Source of the DNA: Bidens hawaiensis
Taxonomy: Eukaryota > Streptophyta > Magnoliopsida > Asterales > Asteraceae
Direction of reading: 5' to 3'
Assembly (NCBI GenBank): GCA_021521415.1
Contig: JAIQDT010007682.1
Location: 1-64,000, forward strand
Length of the DNA: 64,000 nt
In this document: in pieces, positions 11,744 to 23,800 of the stretch
How positions within the stretch are numbered: the stretch's first letter is position 1
How the letters are laid out: the number at the start of each line of letters is the position of its first letter
Translations under genes and position numbers: made by a program
Notes under the pieces: generated by a model
Seen by the model: only the letters and a program-made list of their open reading frames with translations
What the model was told of the DNA's origin: nothing
Databases searched by the model: none

Positions 11744-11948
11744 ATTACCATTTCTCTTTCCTTCACTTACAACCACTTTCAAAATATAATAAAAAATTAT
11801 AGGAGGGTGAACAGTAACTTTTTAAATATACAGAAAAATCACTACATTTTCTAAAATATAAAAACTTTTCACTCACAACACCCTAAATCACTCTCTAAAT
11901 TATAAAAACACTCCCTCCCATAATATGAAGGATTTGGTGAGAATACTC
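11744..11948. other. AT-rich intergenic DNA
   Basis: I see no ORF or repeat boundary here. If 11744-11748 (ATTAC) is the target duplication of element B, its partner lies left of the window. Confidence 0.5.
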
Positions 11949-11951
11949 TAA

Positions 11952-12212
11952 GACCATCCTCAATGCAACCATGTGCCCTTCCCATTTACCCATTGCCACA
12001 TAAGCTACCCAACATCAAAACTTCTCTTTTACAAGAGACCATTATCATGTGGTCCCACATCTCCCCTCACAAATCACCATTTCCTTCTCCTTTTTAAGCC
12101 CTTGGCTAAGGGATTTTTCCGTTCTCTCTTATCTCTCTCTCTCATCCATGTCATAAGCCAAATCATCACAGGCAACCAAGGGCCTCTTTTTTCCCTTGCA
12201 ATGGAGACGGTC
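11952..12212. mobile_element. Tourist-like MITE, 261 bp
   Basis: Imperfect terminal inverted repeats, GACCATCCTCAATGC at the left and GCAATGGAGACGGTC at the right (reverse complement GACCGTCTCCATTGC), are flanked on both sides by TAA (11949-11951 and 12213-12215). A TWA target duplication with GRCC-starting ends is typical of PIF/Harbinger MITEs. The interior is CT-rich with no coding potential. Confidence 0.7.
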
Positions 12213-12215
12213 TAA

Positions 12216-14025
12216 GGCATTGTGTTCATTACCTAACGTGCCTCCACTAGTTTGGGTCCATGGGTAGTGGTTGTTGATGGTTATTAGTTGTTTTTGTAAC
12301 TATTTATCTTTTATACTAGTTAGGGAAAGAGTGGACAACTAGTTAGTGATTATTATTTAATTAGTTTATTACAGTTTAGATTTTAGAATAAGAAATTTTA
12401 TACTAAACTAAAATAAAAGTTTGTTTTTTTAATAGCCGGCTGCACCCATATATAAAACATCACACTGAAAGCTCTTTAAAATAATTTAAAACAAAATAAA
12501 AAAAAAGTGTTAGATTTATATTTTAGAGAATAAATAATAAATAATGAGATTTAAGTTTATCTAATTAATATAAGAGTGAGACAAATAAATTTTAAGAAAA
12601 TATCATTTTGGTAAATACTTTTAAACTACAATAAATTAGTTAATATTTTTTTCAACTACACTAGTTTAGTAAAAAAAAAAAACTTTAAAAAAATATCTAT
12701 TTTTTTAATAGTGATTCACTAAATGTAAAAGTAATATCTTTGTGATATTCTAATAAATATTTGATCACTTCAAGAAAAGTTTGTGTCCAGTATTTAATTC
12801 GAAAATATGATGCTTCTTCATGTTGATGAATAGAATATAGTAGCCGTAATTTCTTGAAAAAGGGATTATTCACTAAACCAACGTGGTACGTGTTTTCATA
12901 AAATAACTAGGAGAATTACGTAGAATATTTTTTGCTCCTTTTGTTTTGTCCTAAGTTAAAACAAAAGTTAAATAGTAATAAGAGAAAAATTAGCAAGAAA
13001 TCCTAAATTAAAAAAACTGAAGGATCCTGAAGATCAAATTCGGTGTTCATTTGGACTTAAATCAAAAAATCAAGTCACACATGTATAACTTTTATCTGAA
13101 ACAGTTCGTGGCTTCGTGCACACTAAAATCTGAAAAGAGGTTATGAAATTACTTTGTCAGGATCTGGCTATTTACAAACCTTATACCAAGTTAAAATAGC
13201 AATTCGACCAAGAAACCGAATTATGTTTAGACCTATTTATAAACCATAAATACCCTACCAACTTTATGTCTTCAATAATATCCAACAATCTTGACCTATT
13301 TGGCTTGAAAAAACTTTTCGTTTCTAGCTTTTTAATGTCTCCAACAAGTGATAATAAGTTAAAAACAATACCATGACAAGCAATTTCTTCCATAACCCCC
13401 CATACCCACCTAGTCGTGGACCTCCAGCAACCTTCTACCTGAGGACGCATCAAACATAGCCACTTAACTGAGACTTCTTTTTAATCAACATATATGAATT
13501 AAGAAAACTTATATTAACTTTATTTTTTTAGCCGCCCACAAAATTGTTCTCTTCTTAGTTCATCTTTTTCAACTTCCCATGGAAATACAAACAACACAAA
13601 AACATAACTATCTTAAACTTCTTTTTTGAGTGGCCGCCCTTCCAGCAGCTACAGTGGGTCCGCCCCTACAATTGAGTGTCATTTGCTCGTCGATGACGTG
13701 ACATCGAAACAATTGATATGTGAGTCAAACTTAAGATAGAAATATTAAACGATGTAAGACGTGTTTCAACATAGAAATATAAATAGCACAAAACTTAAGT
13801 ATGACAATTTGGTAGAGATACAATACACACGGTATTATTCACCAAAACTTGTTTTCACATTACACGTTGTCAATATATAAACTTTTACTATTTAACCACG
13901 AATTTTCTTAAAAACTATATCATTTATTTATCCTTATTTTGTTAACTCTTAAACTATTTAAGAACTTTTAACACCTAATTTTTTAACAATTGTATATTAA
14001 TATTATATGGGTGTAGTCTAATCAA
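12216..14025. other. AT-rich intergenic DNA without recognisable gene
   Basis: A/T homopolymer runs and stop codons occur in all frames. A 90-codon open stretch on the minus strand near 13181-13453 has no domain-like composition. I see no boundary signals of a mobile element here. Confidence 0.5.
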
Positions 14026-14673
14026 TTTTTTGTAACATCCCAAAATTTCAAAAGTAATATTAATTATATTATTTAATATTGGTGGGAAAGGTTTACTCGG
14101 GTTAGTGGGAAAATAATAAGATTAAATAGGGGTTAATACGAGTTGGGCTTGTGTTGGGTTAAGTAATATGGGTAATGGACTTGGGTGAAAATGGAGGGAA
14201 GATAGACCATGGGCTCAAGCCCATGACCCATCATATAAATACATTCATTATGCCTAAATCATTCATTTACACATATTCCATACACCACCCAAAACACACA
14301 CTTAGCTCTCTCTCCTCCTACTTTCTCTCTCTAGCCGAAACCAAGAAGAAGAATCGATCCCAACCCGAGGTATGATTGTATGATGTTGTTTATACTCAAA
14401 CCCGTTAGATTTAGTCACGAAACGACGAGCCGACACTGTTAAACCGTTAAAGTCACGAGATCCGGATGGAATCGGGTATAAACCGAACCTAAGATGAGCT
14501 TAGGGATCACCCTAGTTCAGATCTGGATCGAACGGAACGAAAAACGGTGAAAATGGTGGTGTAATGAGCAAGATCTCGTTTTTCCGGCGAGATCCCGTTA
14601 TTCCGGCAGTGGCGGCGCCGGAGAATGTGATACGAGGTTTAGATCTTGTCAAGGAATGTTCTGACCTAACCCT

Positions 14674-15016
14674 AGTTCGTTAGCAGGAATGTGGCGAACC
14701 AACCTTAGTTCGTTAACGGAAACATAACGAATTAGCAAGTAATTCATTATGACCTTTCGTTAAGCAGGGATAACGAACTAGAGGCAATTCGTTAAGTTGA
14801 TTCGTTAACAGGAGCTTAACGAACTAAACTCAATTCGTTATGTTAATTCGTTAAGGAATGAATGACGAACTAAACCCAGTTCGTTAAGGGAGAACTGACG
14901 AATTAACCCCCAGTTCGTTAAGGGTTCAGTTCGTTAAGGGTTCAGTTTGTTAAGGGTCCAATTCGTTACGAGGACTGGTTCGTTATGTGGTCCAATTCGT
15001 TAAGGACATGGTAACG
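14674..15016. repeat. TTCGTTA / TAACGAA repeat field in LTR E
   Basis: About twenty copies of TTCGTTA or its complement TAACGAA occur within roughly 340 bp, in mixed orientation, often as AATTCGTTAAG or AACGAACTA. The spacing is irregular, so this is not a simple tandem repeat. Confidence 0.8.
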
Positions 15017-15374
15017 AACTAGAAGTTTGGCAGAATTACAGAATGGTCCCTGGACTTAGAGAAGAATGACATAATTGCATAGTAGTCCTTGGACTTTGAT
15101 AATTTATGAAAGATACCTTTAAAGGTTAATGCGTAACGATTAACTAACCGGGTAATGATTCAATGAAGTAAAACCGACTTAGACGCATAAGGCTAATTAA
15201 GTAGCAATGAGAATGGCTAGACTAGTATTTGATATTCAATTATTAAAAAGTTAGTCGCGCACAGCTCGAGAAGGAATAACCAGTAGCAGAAGAAGTAACC
15301 GAGTTCAGGTGAGTTTCTAGCCCCATTTCCTTGTTATGTTTTCGGGGCTATGTGCATTCTCGATGTGATAGTTA

Positions 15375-15402
15375 ATACACTTACCTTAAGTGGTAAGTGT
15401 AT
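15375..15402. other. Dyad ATACACTTACC ... GGTAAGTGTAT in LTR E
   Basis: A perfect 11-bp inverted repeat around a 6-base centre. LTR F has the same two arms at 28565-28597 around an 11-base centre, so the arms are conserved while the centre changed length. Confidence 0.7.
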
Positions 15403-15429
15403 GCTTTGTATAATTCATGTATGATGGTT

Positions 15430-15670
15430 GCTTGACGGTGCGTGAATGATCTTCGGATATTGCATGTACCGCCAGGTGGTAGTTAAAGATATGATTAATA
15501 TATATGATGTATGAATGATGTATGTATGCTATGTTAGTAGTACGTGAACGATCTTCGGATATTGCACGTACTGCCAAGTTATAAATAAAGATATGAATAT
15601 TGAATGTAATGTAAGAATGATTGTTTGTCGATACGTGGACGATCTTCGGATATTGCATGTATTGCCAAGA
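15430..15670 (+). repeat. Three ~95-bp repeats with GATCTTCGGATATTGCA core
   Basis: The core GATCTTCGGATATTGCA begins at about 15449, 15550 and 15641. Each copy is followed by TGTAC(C)GCCA- or GTACTGCCA-like sequence and preceded by an ACGTG-rich stretch. A single further ATCTTCGGATATGTATG occurs near 16051. Confidence 0.75.
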
Positions 15671-15717
15671 ATAGTGATTGTCTCCTTATATGGATATTAA
15701 ATAATAAATTATGTATA

Positions 15718-15732
15718 GAGTTCCCTCTACAG

Positions 15733-15766
<34 letters not shown>

Positions 15767-15779
15767 CTGTAGAGGGAAC

Positions 15780-15816
<37 letters not shown>
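15718..15816. repeat. Two TA-cored hairpins in a row
   Basis: 15718-15781 is self-complementary: GAGTTCCCTCTACAGATAAT at the left pairs with its reverse complement at the right around a (TA)n core. Next, CACTAT at 15781-15786 pairs with ATAGTG at 15811-15816 around a second (TA)n core. The structure looks like a microsatellite caught in an inverted duplication. Confidence 0.85.
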
Positions 15817-15955
15817 TTCCTTTAATGGAAAGCACAGTGTTCCTTTAATGGAAAACACAGTGTTCCTTTAATGGAAAGCACAGTGTTCCTTCTATGAAAA
15901 TATACAGAATGTTCCTTCTATGGAGAATATATATACAGAGTGTCCTTCTATGGAG
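15813..15955 (+). repeat. ~27-bp tandem repeats GTGTTCCTTTAATGGAA
   Basis: Three near-identical units, then three more diverged ones (TGTTCCTTCTATG, GTCCTTCTATGGA). Each unit contains a TTCC/GGAA mini-stem. Confidence 0.8.
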
Positions 15956-16636
15956 AATATATAGCATGGGCAATAGTAATAGTTCTTTTAATAGATATTA
16001 TGTGACGTTCCTCGTATGGATAATTTTACAAGGTTAAGATATTAATCATTATCTTCGGATATGTATGTATATGATTATTAATGTATGTATGGTATGATGT
16101 ATGATTAACTAGAACTCACTCAGCGTAGCTGACTTTTAGTATGCACGCAGGTAAATATGTTTAATGAGCTAGTAAGAGGAGGGCACATGGCATGGACTGA
16201 ACGTCTGACATTTGAAGAAGGAAGAAATGATGTTTTAAATATGATGTTTTATGTTATGGTTTCAAAGAAAAGATTTAATGTTTGTAATGAATGCTTTAAG
16301 TTGACGTTTCCGCGAAAGTTTTAATTAACTCTATTTGTAAGAACTGCGTTTATGAGTAAATTCGACGCTAAAGTAGGGCTACCGGGTTCGGGGCCTTACA
16401 TTTTTATATTTATATTTACGATTATAATTATAAAAATTAGTTTTTACACATATGTAAATTTGTTATTATATAAATTTTATACATGTGTAAACATGTGATT
16501 TATATATGTAATAAAAAAATATTTATAAAATATAATACAACTACTCTTAAATAATGTTAATATATATAATAAGAATTTTTAAATGAACTTATTATATTAT
16601 TTATTTGTTTGAGTTCTCAAAAGAAACCAATACTTA

Positions 16637-16756
16637 GGCTATGTGTAGTGGAGGGGCTACAAATTGGGGTGTTTTGCGTCATGTGACGCCCAGTCAACAA
16701 AGGGTGGGTTTTAGTTTTCGGGGTGTAATGGTGTAGAGCTACAAATAGTAATAATA

Positions 16757-16795
<39 letters not shown>

Positions 16796-17093
16796 CTTAC
16801 ACACATATATATATATAATAATAATAATAATATAAACAAACAAAACACACAGATAAGCATGACGAGAACAACCCATCGCCCCGCCCCATTTCGCCTGAAT
16901 ATATCGCCCGGGGGATGTTCAACCCCCCCCCCCCAATCGCTCCCATCGCCTGGATTTGTTACTTATACTAATTAGACTATCCTCTATGGTGAGGGGCTTC
17001 GAAGCCCCTCCACCGTGACATGTTAGCGCCTCGTAAACAACGGAGGGCATCGAAGCCCGCCCCGCTATGGTTTAATGCCCCCAAAGGCGCCCC

Positions 17094-17141
<48 letters not shown>

Positions 17142-17284
17142 AGCGAGAGAGGGACCCACATGCAACGCACCCATCGTTTGGACGATCCTTGGGCCGCGCC
17201 CCACCACCAAGGGCGCCCCTCGGTGGTGTTCCGCGCCCAAGGGCGCCCACCACATCACTTGACCACGCCCCATAGCGGGTGGTC
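16637..17284. mobile_element. Possible PIF/Harbinger-like nonautonomous element
   Basis: TTA occurs at both flanks (16634-16636, 17285-17287). The ends GGCTATGTGTAGTGG and GCGGGTGGTC are only weakly inverted. The support is the subterminal phrase GCGTCATGTGACGCCCAGTCA-like, which matches GCGCCACGTGGCGCCCAGTC in the better-defined element at 17849-19195. The interior holds (TA)n at 16753-16800, a C12 run at 16923 and (GT)n at 17101-17139. Apparent ORFs across the GT tract are artefacts. Confidence 0.4.
17101..17139. repeat. (GT)n microsatellite
   Basis: About nineteen uninterrupted GT units followed by GAGAGCGAGAGAG. Confidence 0.95.
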
Positions 17285-17287
17285 TTA

Positions 17288-17845
17288 ATGATTAAATTCA
17301 AATGAAATCAATGTGCTAATTGTCATAATCAAGTAAAGTAGTTATGTATACAAATACGGTAATTATGTAATTAGATCACAGAGTAATAAATTATTCTATG
17401 TTACTCTATGACATAATTATATAATTAATCTGATATGAAACATGATCAAATACATTTTATTCTTAACATGAAAACAGTGAGAAACAATTTGTTGTTGTTA
17501 TTATTTGGTTTATTTTTATAGGTGTTTGCTGTTATTTTTTGTTCGTATTTGCTAATTTTCGATTATGAGACGTTATAAGTATTTGTTGATTTATATTTGG
17601 TTGTTATTATTAGATTTTTCTTTTGTTGTTATAAGTATTTGTTGTTATTATTTTGTTCTTGATTTTGATTCTTTTTTTGTAATTTTTAGGTTTTTTTCTT
17701 TTATATTACAAATCATTATTTACGTATATTGGTATTGTAAATAGTATTGTTTCTTACGTTCTTATTTTTTTTTAATTGCTATTATTTTCTACATTCTCAT
17801 GTTAAAACTAAAATGTACATGAACTTTCCCCATCTAACTATACTA
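17288..17845. other. AT-rich intergenic DNA
   Basis: T-rich sequence with TTGTTGTTATTATT-type runs. I see no gene and no element boundary. Confidence 0.5.
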
Positions 17846-17966
17846 TTAGACCATGTGTAGTCATAAAGCTCCACTATCAGGCATTATGCGCCACGTAGCG
17901 CCCAGTCAGAGTTATGGTTTTTACAAAAACAGGCTGTAGTCATAACTCTCCACCCCCAGTCATTAT

Positions 17967-17980
17967 GCGCCACGTGGCGC
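17967..17980. promoter_or_regulatory. 14-bp palindrome GCGCCACGTGGCGC
   Basis: Perfect palindrome centred on CACGTG (a G-box core). A one-base variant lies at about 17887-17900, and a weaker relative occurs in the element at 16637. Its subterminal location suits a transposase-binding or regulatory site; the role is inferred. Confidence 0.6.
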
Positions 17981-18135
17981 CCAGTCATTATTAATTTTAT
18001 TTGTTTTTTTAAATACTAAATTATTTAAATAAATTAACATAAAATTAAAAAATACATTAAACTTCCAAATAAAAACTAAATTAAAAAAATACATCAAATT
18101 AAAAAAAATACATAAATAACTAATAAAACTAAAAC

Positions 18136-18796
18136 TTATTTATATTTTTCTAAAATTTTCGCTCGTCGAGCGGCTTTTAGAGATTGGACTATCGGGTCGT
18201 CTTCGGATAGCTCATTTGATAAAATCTCGATGTCTTTGTCCATTTCATTCCTTCTAAGTAGGTCGACGGCGTCCAAATTTACTTGAAATCGTTGGGTTCC
18301 AAGTTTATGTAAATCTTGGAGTCGAGAGTTCATTAATTTGAATTGGCTTTCCAATTCGGGATTCGAACCCTTTGCCGACGACAAAGCAACCCCTTTCCCC
18401 TTTCCTTTGCCTTTGGTTCTTCTACCCCCCGGCCGAGGCATCTCGGTAGTATTCACGAGGTCATTATCGCTTAAGTTGAAGTTTCGAGAGTCGGAACGGG
18501 GCGTGTCTGGATCAACCGAAGACGATGTTTTAGATTTTTTTTAGTCGGGCCACCGTCGGCTTCGGCTTCGGCTTCTTTGCGTGTTTTCTCGAACGTCTGC
18601 GTTGGCTCGAACCGCCTACGGTCTCCGGGACGGGTTGTGTCTCCGGCACGAACTCGACCTCGGGTTGGGTCTCCGGGGCGGGTTGGGAACCCGAACCGGC
18701 AAAAATGTTTGTCATTGGGTTTTGGAAACCGGGCACCGCGTTTGGCATAGAGTTTTGTAGAAGTGCAAAGTAGGAGGCCATTTGCGGGTCAAACAT
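18136..18796 (-). pseudogene. Internally deleted Myb-like ORF1 of PIF/Harbinger type
   Basis: The N-terminal piece (18796-18530) begins MFDPQMASYFALLQ, is Pro/Glu-rich, and ends in a basic stretch RRRSRKHAKKPKPKP then VARLKK. In full-length relatives this point leads straight into the Trp-rich Myb/SANT-like domain. That domain is absent: the sequence jumps in another frame to a Ser/Asp linker (SVDPDTPRSDSRN), then to the C-terminal piece (18456-18136), with PRPGGRR-KGKGKGKG, LESQFKLMNSRLQDL and a charged tail ending KILEKYK. This fits one internal deletion that removed the DNA-binding domain. Family assignment is from memory of plant ORF1 proteins. Confidence 0.65.
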
Positions 18797-19198
18797 TTGC
18801 GGGACGGGTACGGTTGGCGTCGGGGAGGTAGATTGGTTCGGTTGTGGATTTTGGTTGGCTTGACGGGCATATTGGCCGAAACCGAGAATATTTTGGTTGT
18901 TGTTTGGAACATGATGGAATAAATATTTGTATAAATTGGTATAGATTGGAAGGAATGTGTAAAAAAATATGAGTTTGGTTTATTTATATAGTATAAATAT
19001 AATTAATATAATTTTTTTTTAAAAAAAAGCCCAACGGCTCCAAGACCAACGGCTCTTTTTTTGGATCTGCGTGTCATGTCCAGCGTTTTAGATATAACGT
19101 TTGAAAAAAAAAAGCATAACGCGCGGGGGGGGGGGGGTGTACCCCCCGCGTTTTCACCCACAACGCTGGCCACAACGTGACCAGTACACATGGTCTTA

Positions 19199-20660
19199 AA
19201 ACAAATGAGTTTAATTCAATATGGCATCTTCTTATTGGTGGATTCTTAAAGTTTCCATTTTTATCAACCACTTCTCTGTGTTTTATGTGAATAAAAAAAT
19301 TCTAAAATAAATAAAAATACTAGACAATATATGCTATTAAATGATTTTTGGTTATTAATATTAATATTAATTTATATCATTTATATTATTCCTTTTTCAT
19401 TATTCATTATAATGTATTTTACCCTAAACCCAAATCAACTATCCTCTTTTTCACGCCTCCATCCTGTTCTTCCACGGATCTCTACCTTCATTTCATTTAC
19501 ACGGTAAATTGACCGTCCACCGTCGATGAAGCTGTTCACCAGCCAGACGTATAATCTACAGGAATTCGGCCTACCCATGACTGTGTTAACAAACCATCAA
19601 CGTTTCTACCGGTCACTTAAAGCAACAGGTATTATGTTGTGTATGTTGATTCACATAAAATTATATATATATATATATATATTTGTGATTTCATACACTA
19701 ATTTAGGCTACCTACCAGGTGTTCGATTAAATGTTAGTTTGTTACTTTTTTTATTATTATTGCTTAATGTTTAATTGTTTAATTAATTAATTGATAAATA
19801 ATGGTTTTTATTTTAGATTTATGTGAGTTGACCGATTAATTGAAAGTAAACTTGAAATCTGTAATCAATTGCAAGTAAATTTCTCTATATTAAGAACAAG
19901 TCAACCATATGATTAAGGATTACTTTGATTACAGAATTTCAAAATTATAATCAATTATGATATATACGTGGTATGAATGATTTTAACATAATCATCAAGT
20001 CAACCATATGATTAAGGATCTAATATTATCATGATGATTCTAATTTTATGGATGGTAATAAATAAAAAATAAAATTCATTATACAAGAAACAATAATCAT
20101 AGGGATTTTAAAATTATCATAAATCTACAAATTATATCAATTATGCAATTATTCAATTGATAATTAATTTTATTAATGGTAATAAATAAAAAATAAATTA
20201 GTTACATATTTTTGTACATTACTATCTTTATGTTGTATGTTGAAATATGATGTAGATTTAAACATATTAATTTTATTTATATTGTAATTATAATATAATA
20301 ATATAATTTAACAACATTAAATTCAAATATTTCAAAATTTCAAAATCCGTAATCAAAACCTCCTAATTTTCGTCCATATTTCAAGATAATTCAAAATCCC
20401 TAATTTTATGATTTTTAATCAATTACATTTATACATTCATTCTTTATTCACATATCAAAAAATTCAAACATCTAATACTTATGTATAACTACTTTGACCT
20501 TCACACAATAATTCTCACACCCTCACACCGGAATTAGTAAAAACGAATTTGTTTTTTTTTGTAAGGTATATAGTTTGGTTGTGCTTATATAATTCATTTT
20601 ATTGTTTATTTGTTCGGTTCAAAGTATAATTGTTCAAAAATTAATAGTTTGTTTATTTTT
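19199..20660. other. AT-rich DNA, no supported gene
   Basis: A short open stretch from 19526 (MKLFTSQTYNLQEF) ends near a GT at 19628 and could be an exon fragment, but I do not recognise it. The direct phrase TCAACCATATGATTAAGGAT occurs twice (19902-19921, 19999-20018). This may include the left part of the decayed Helitron; its 5' end was not found. Confidence 0.4.
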
Positions 20661-20680
20661 AATTTTGCACCACCAGGAAG

Positions 20681-20834
20681 ATGGAACCAACAAACATTAC
20701 AACGTTGAACCAATTGGATGTGCTTAACAACAACTGTGTCCTCAAGGTTCATATTTTGAAATTATGGCGTCTCAAGGACAATAACAAGCCCGGAGAAGAT
20801 TGGTCAATAGAGATGATTTTGCAAGACGAAATGG
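20681..20834 (+). pseudogene. RPA1-like (OB-fold) exon fragment of Helitron origin
   Basis: After an acceptor-like CACCACCAG the frame reads MEPTNITTLNQLD, then VLKVHILKLWRLKDN and WSIEMILQDEM. The pattern of a short leader, V-K-V-x-I-L-K-L-W and S-I-E-M-I-L-x-D-E matches the first strand region of the DUF223/RPA70-like proteins found in plant Helitrons. It ends near a GT at 20835. No downstream exon could be recognised. Confidence 0.55.
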
Positions 20835-20869
20835 TATTGTTACATAAAATAAATAGCTTACCATAATCC

Positions 20870-23800
20870 GGACTTTTACTTTTATTCCAAATTACACATT
20901 CATTAATTTTTAGTATATTATTCACACAATTTTGTGCTAATTATTGGATGGTGAATATTTTATATTTATTGGTTAGGTTTTTACCGATTTTGTACTAATA
21001 CACGTGTACATGTTTTTCCGGCAAGGTTATACCGTTTTCAGGTAAGGTTTGCATTTGTTCACATAATTCAAATCTTTCATAATTGGTAATTTATTTATTA
21101 TGTGATATTAATATTAATATTTAATTTTATCATTTCAGATTATTGTCTCCAACTTGATATAATGGATTGAGGATTTGTTAACAAGATGTCTTATTTTTTG
21201 TTTAATGTTAAAGTATATTTTTGTTATTATTCATGTATTTTTTTTTTCAAAATTCATGTAATTTAATTATTATTATATAATTCGGAAATGAAATTTAAAT
21301 GATCATTTTATACTACATTAAATTAGTTATAGTAAGATAATCAATCTTATATTGTTGTTAAAATTCCAACTAAATCACTAATGTCAACGCAATTTAAAAC
21401 ATTATTATACTTTCCAATATTATCGTATTTAACATTTTAAAATAATACAAATTTAATATGACACTATAGAAACTGATTTTCACCATTCAAATTTGGATTT
21501 TCACTATTTATGTGAAGTTTCAAAAAATGTGTTATATAGTTTGACTTTCACCAGCAATTCAAAAACCGAAATTTAACGAATTTGACCATTTCATAAATTT
21601 TCAATATTAATGCCTTAAATAAAAAAATTTATTTTTAATAACCATTTCTAAATATTTCAAGTTATTATGATTTTAATGTCAATTTCAACTAAATCTATTA
21701 ACATATTTATTCCTAAATATCAAAAATAAAATATATAATAAAATGTACATTTATTTAATTTAGTTTTTATATAATACCTTTAATTTATAGTTAATATTCA
21801 TAACATACTTAAACCCTTATTTCTATTTTTTATATTTGACCATTTTTTCATTATGTCTAAATTTCAAGATTCATACCTTTAGTAAAACCCTCATATTTTC
21901 TATAACCGATTAAATACGGAATTTACAAATTAAATAAAAACTTTTACAAATTGAATGTATAAAATAAACCCCCATTTTAATATTACAAAAATAAATAAAA
22001 TCATTTTTTAAGTTTATTTATTACAATACAACTGTACTAAATATTTTTTAAAGTTTACTAATAATTTTTTTTTATTCATAAAAGTGAACTTTAGCATTGG
22101 ATTTAATAGATCTAACAAAAAAATTATTGAATGTTTCTTATACAAAATTTAAAATAAAAATTCTTTTATAACAATTTATATATTTATTGATTACAGTTTT
22201 TATATAATTATATGTTTTTGCTCATATACAAAGAATGTATTTTTTTCTTCATTCCAAATCTTATTAACAAACACTACAAATATAATTGGTCAAATTCTAG
22301 CAATATAATCTATTTGTAATCATATGTCAAACTCAGAAAACATTATTTGACTAATTCTCATTGAGATTTAAAATATTTTGATACTTTTCAATCTTAGAAA
22401 AGTTTACAGTTTTTTATTTGACAATTTTATAATTATGTCTAAATGTCAAGATGCATATGCCTAAAAATAGCATCAACTGACTTCCTGAAAGCATTTTGTT
22501 ATTCCATCATTATTATCAAATTAACTCACTTTCTATTGTTACAATATTTTATAAAAAAACCATTATTGTTAGAGTCAAAAATCAATATTCTTTTTATATC
22601 AATAATAAACGTATTACCAAAATTATCATTATATTAAATACAATTACTTAAAAAGTTGATTCGTATTAATTAATTATTTATTTAGTAATTGTTACACTTT
22701 TAATTATGGTATCAAAATATATCAATACCTTATTCCTAACTAAAAATAACAATTATTTGTAACTTTAAACTTATATTGGTTTAAATAAAATTAATTATAA
22801 AGTTTCTTTAATAGTCATCAACCATTTTCATATACATCATCTACTAATTTATGTTTTAATTCGTATTTTAGTCACTATTTTTATTGTACAAAATGATAAT
22901 ACTTTTTTGATCTAATATAAGTTTTGACTTCAAATCAATTCTTAAGTTGACAAATATTAATTTACATTAAATTTTATATTTTTAAACCCCTAAAAATAAT
23001 GCATAAAATGATTCTAACATAATTGTCAAACAAATAGTGGTTGCTAAAAATAAAACACGTTTTCTCCTTAATTTATACATTTTTCTCCGTAAATAAAATT
23101 AGTGAATATGAAATGTTTTCTTAGTTTATTCATATTATTCCCATAATGAAACTTTTTTTTAATTATTTATATGTTTAAGTTTTAACAAAATTAATTTTCT
23201 ATTTCATCACCACAAAATAAGCATGTACGAAATATGGCTAAAAGTTTAATCTCCCGACTAGATGCAATTTGTCTAAATGGGTAAAAAATACAGCTACAAA
23301 GAAAACGAGTTAAACGGATACACAATGAAAGAAGCATAAAAGCTAAAGAGCACAATCTATAAAAACAATATTAGATTATTATTACTATAGGTGTTCAATA
23401 ATTATTTAACATAATTTATCCATAAAGAAGTTATTAATGGATGAGAAAGCTTTGCCTAATTTCCTAAATGATATATATTAGGAATCAACTATATGTCAAC
23501 TATACTTGAATGAAAATTAATATGTTATTGAATATTGATTAAGACTTTATTTTGAAGATCAATTAATTATAGTATTATGAAAGACTAAATATAGGTTTTA
23601 GATTGTCATAACAGTTTGTTTTGTAACAGAAATTTAAAATATACTTATAAAAAGAAATGTATTAGATATTGTTCATCTTTTAACATTGATGTGCAACAAA
23701 TATTTAAATTGGTGTGTAAATAAACACGTGTACTATCTTAGATTAATAAACATTACGGTTATTGATGTATAATAAACGTCTTAGATAAATTTTATCTTTT

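Larger units (their letters stand above)
14031..16400 (+). mobile_element. Solo LTR E, 2370 bp, chromovirus-like
   Basis: It starts TGTAACATCCC and ends GGGGCCTTACA, with TTTTT on both sides (14026-14030, 16401-16405) as a possible but low-complexity 5-bp target duplication. No gag-pol follows, so it is a solo LTR. The same family recurs in reverse orientation at 27881 (LTR F): both share a block around GTTAATACACTTACC and the ends GTAGCCCTACTTTAGC / GTGCCCTACTTTTGC-like when aligned. The interior is dense in short repeats and hairpins, annotated separately. Confidence 0.75.
17849..19195 (-). mobile_element. Nonautonomous PIF/Harbinger element with remnant ORF1
   Basis: TTA target copies (17846-17848, 19196-19198) flank 1347 bp whose ends are GACCATGTGTAGTCA and its imperfect complement (reverse complement of the right end: GACCATGTGTACTGG). 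The left subterminal block is present twice, each copy with CATTATGCGCCACGT(A/G)GCG. No DDE transposase is present, so it would depend on a transposase made elsewhere. Two minus-strand ORF pieces come from the Myb-like ORF1 that such elements carry. Confidence 0.75.

Noticed and set aside
13181..13453. 90-codon minus-strand ORF in intergenic DNA.
   Set aside because: No start context, domain or homologous element in the window; its length is within chance for the region.
15430..15670. CRISPR-like spaced repeats.
   Set aside because: Only three diverged ~95-bp units inside a plant LTR, without uniform short repeats or spacers; the genome is eukaryotic.
17020..17301. Several overlapping ORFs with Cys-Val or His-Thr repeats.
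   Set aside because: They are translations of the (GT)n microsatellite in different frames.
19526..19774. Plus-strand ORF starting MKLFTSQTYN as a possible host gene exon.
   Set aside because: It runs into a (TA)n tract after about 35 residues and has no recognised family; only mentioned within the surrounding region.
22443..22637. 64-codon ORF in AT-rich DNA.
   Set aside because: Ile/Leu/Phe-rich composition expected from random AT-rich sequence; no supporting context.
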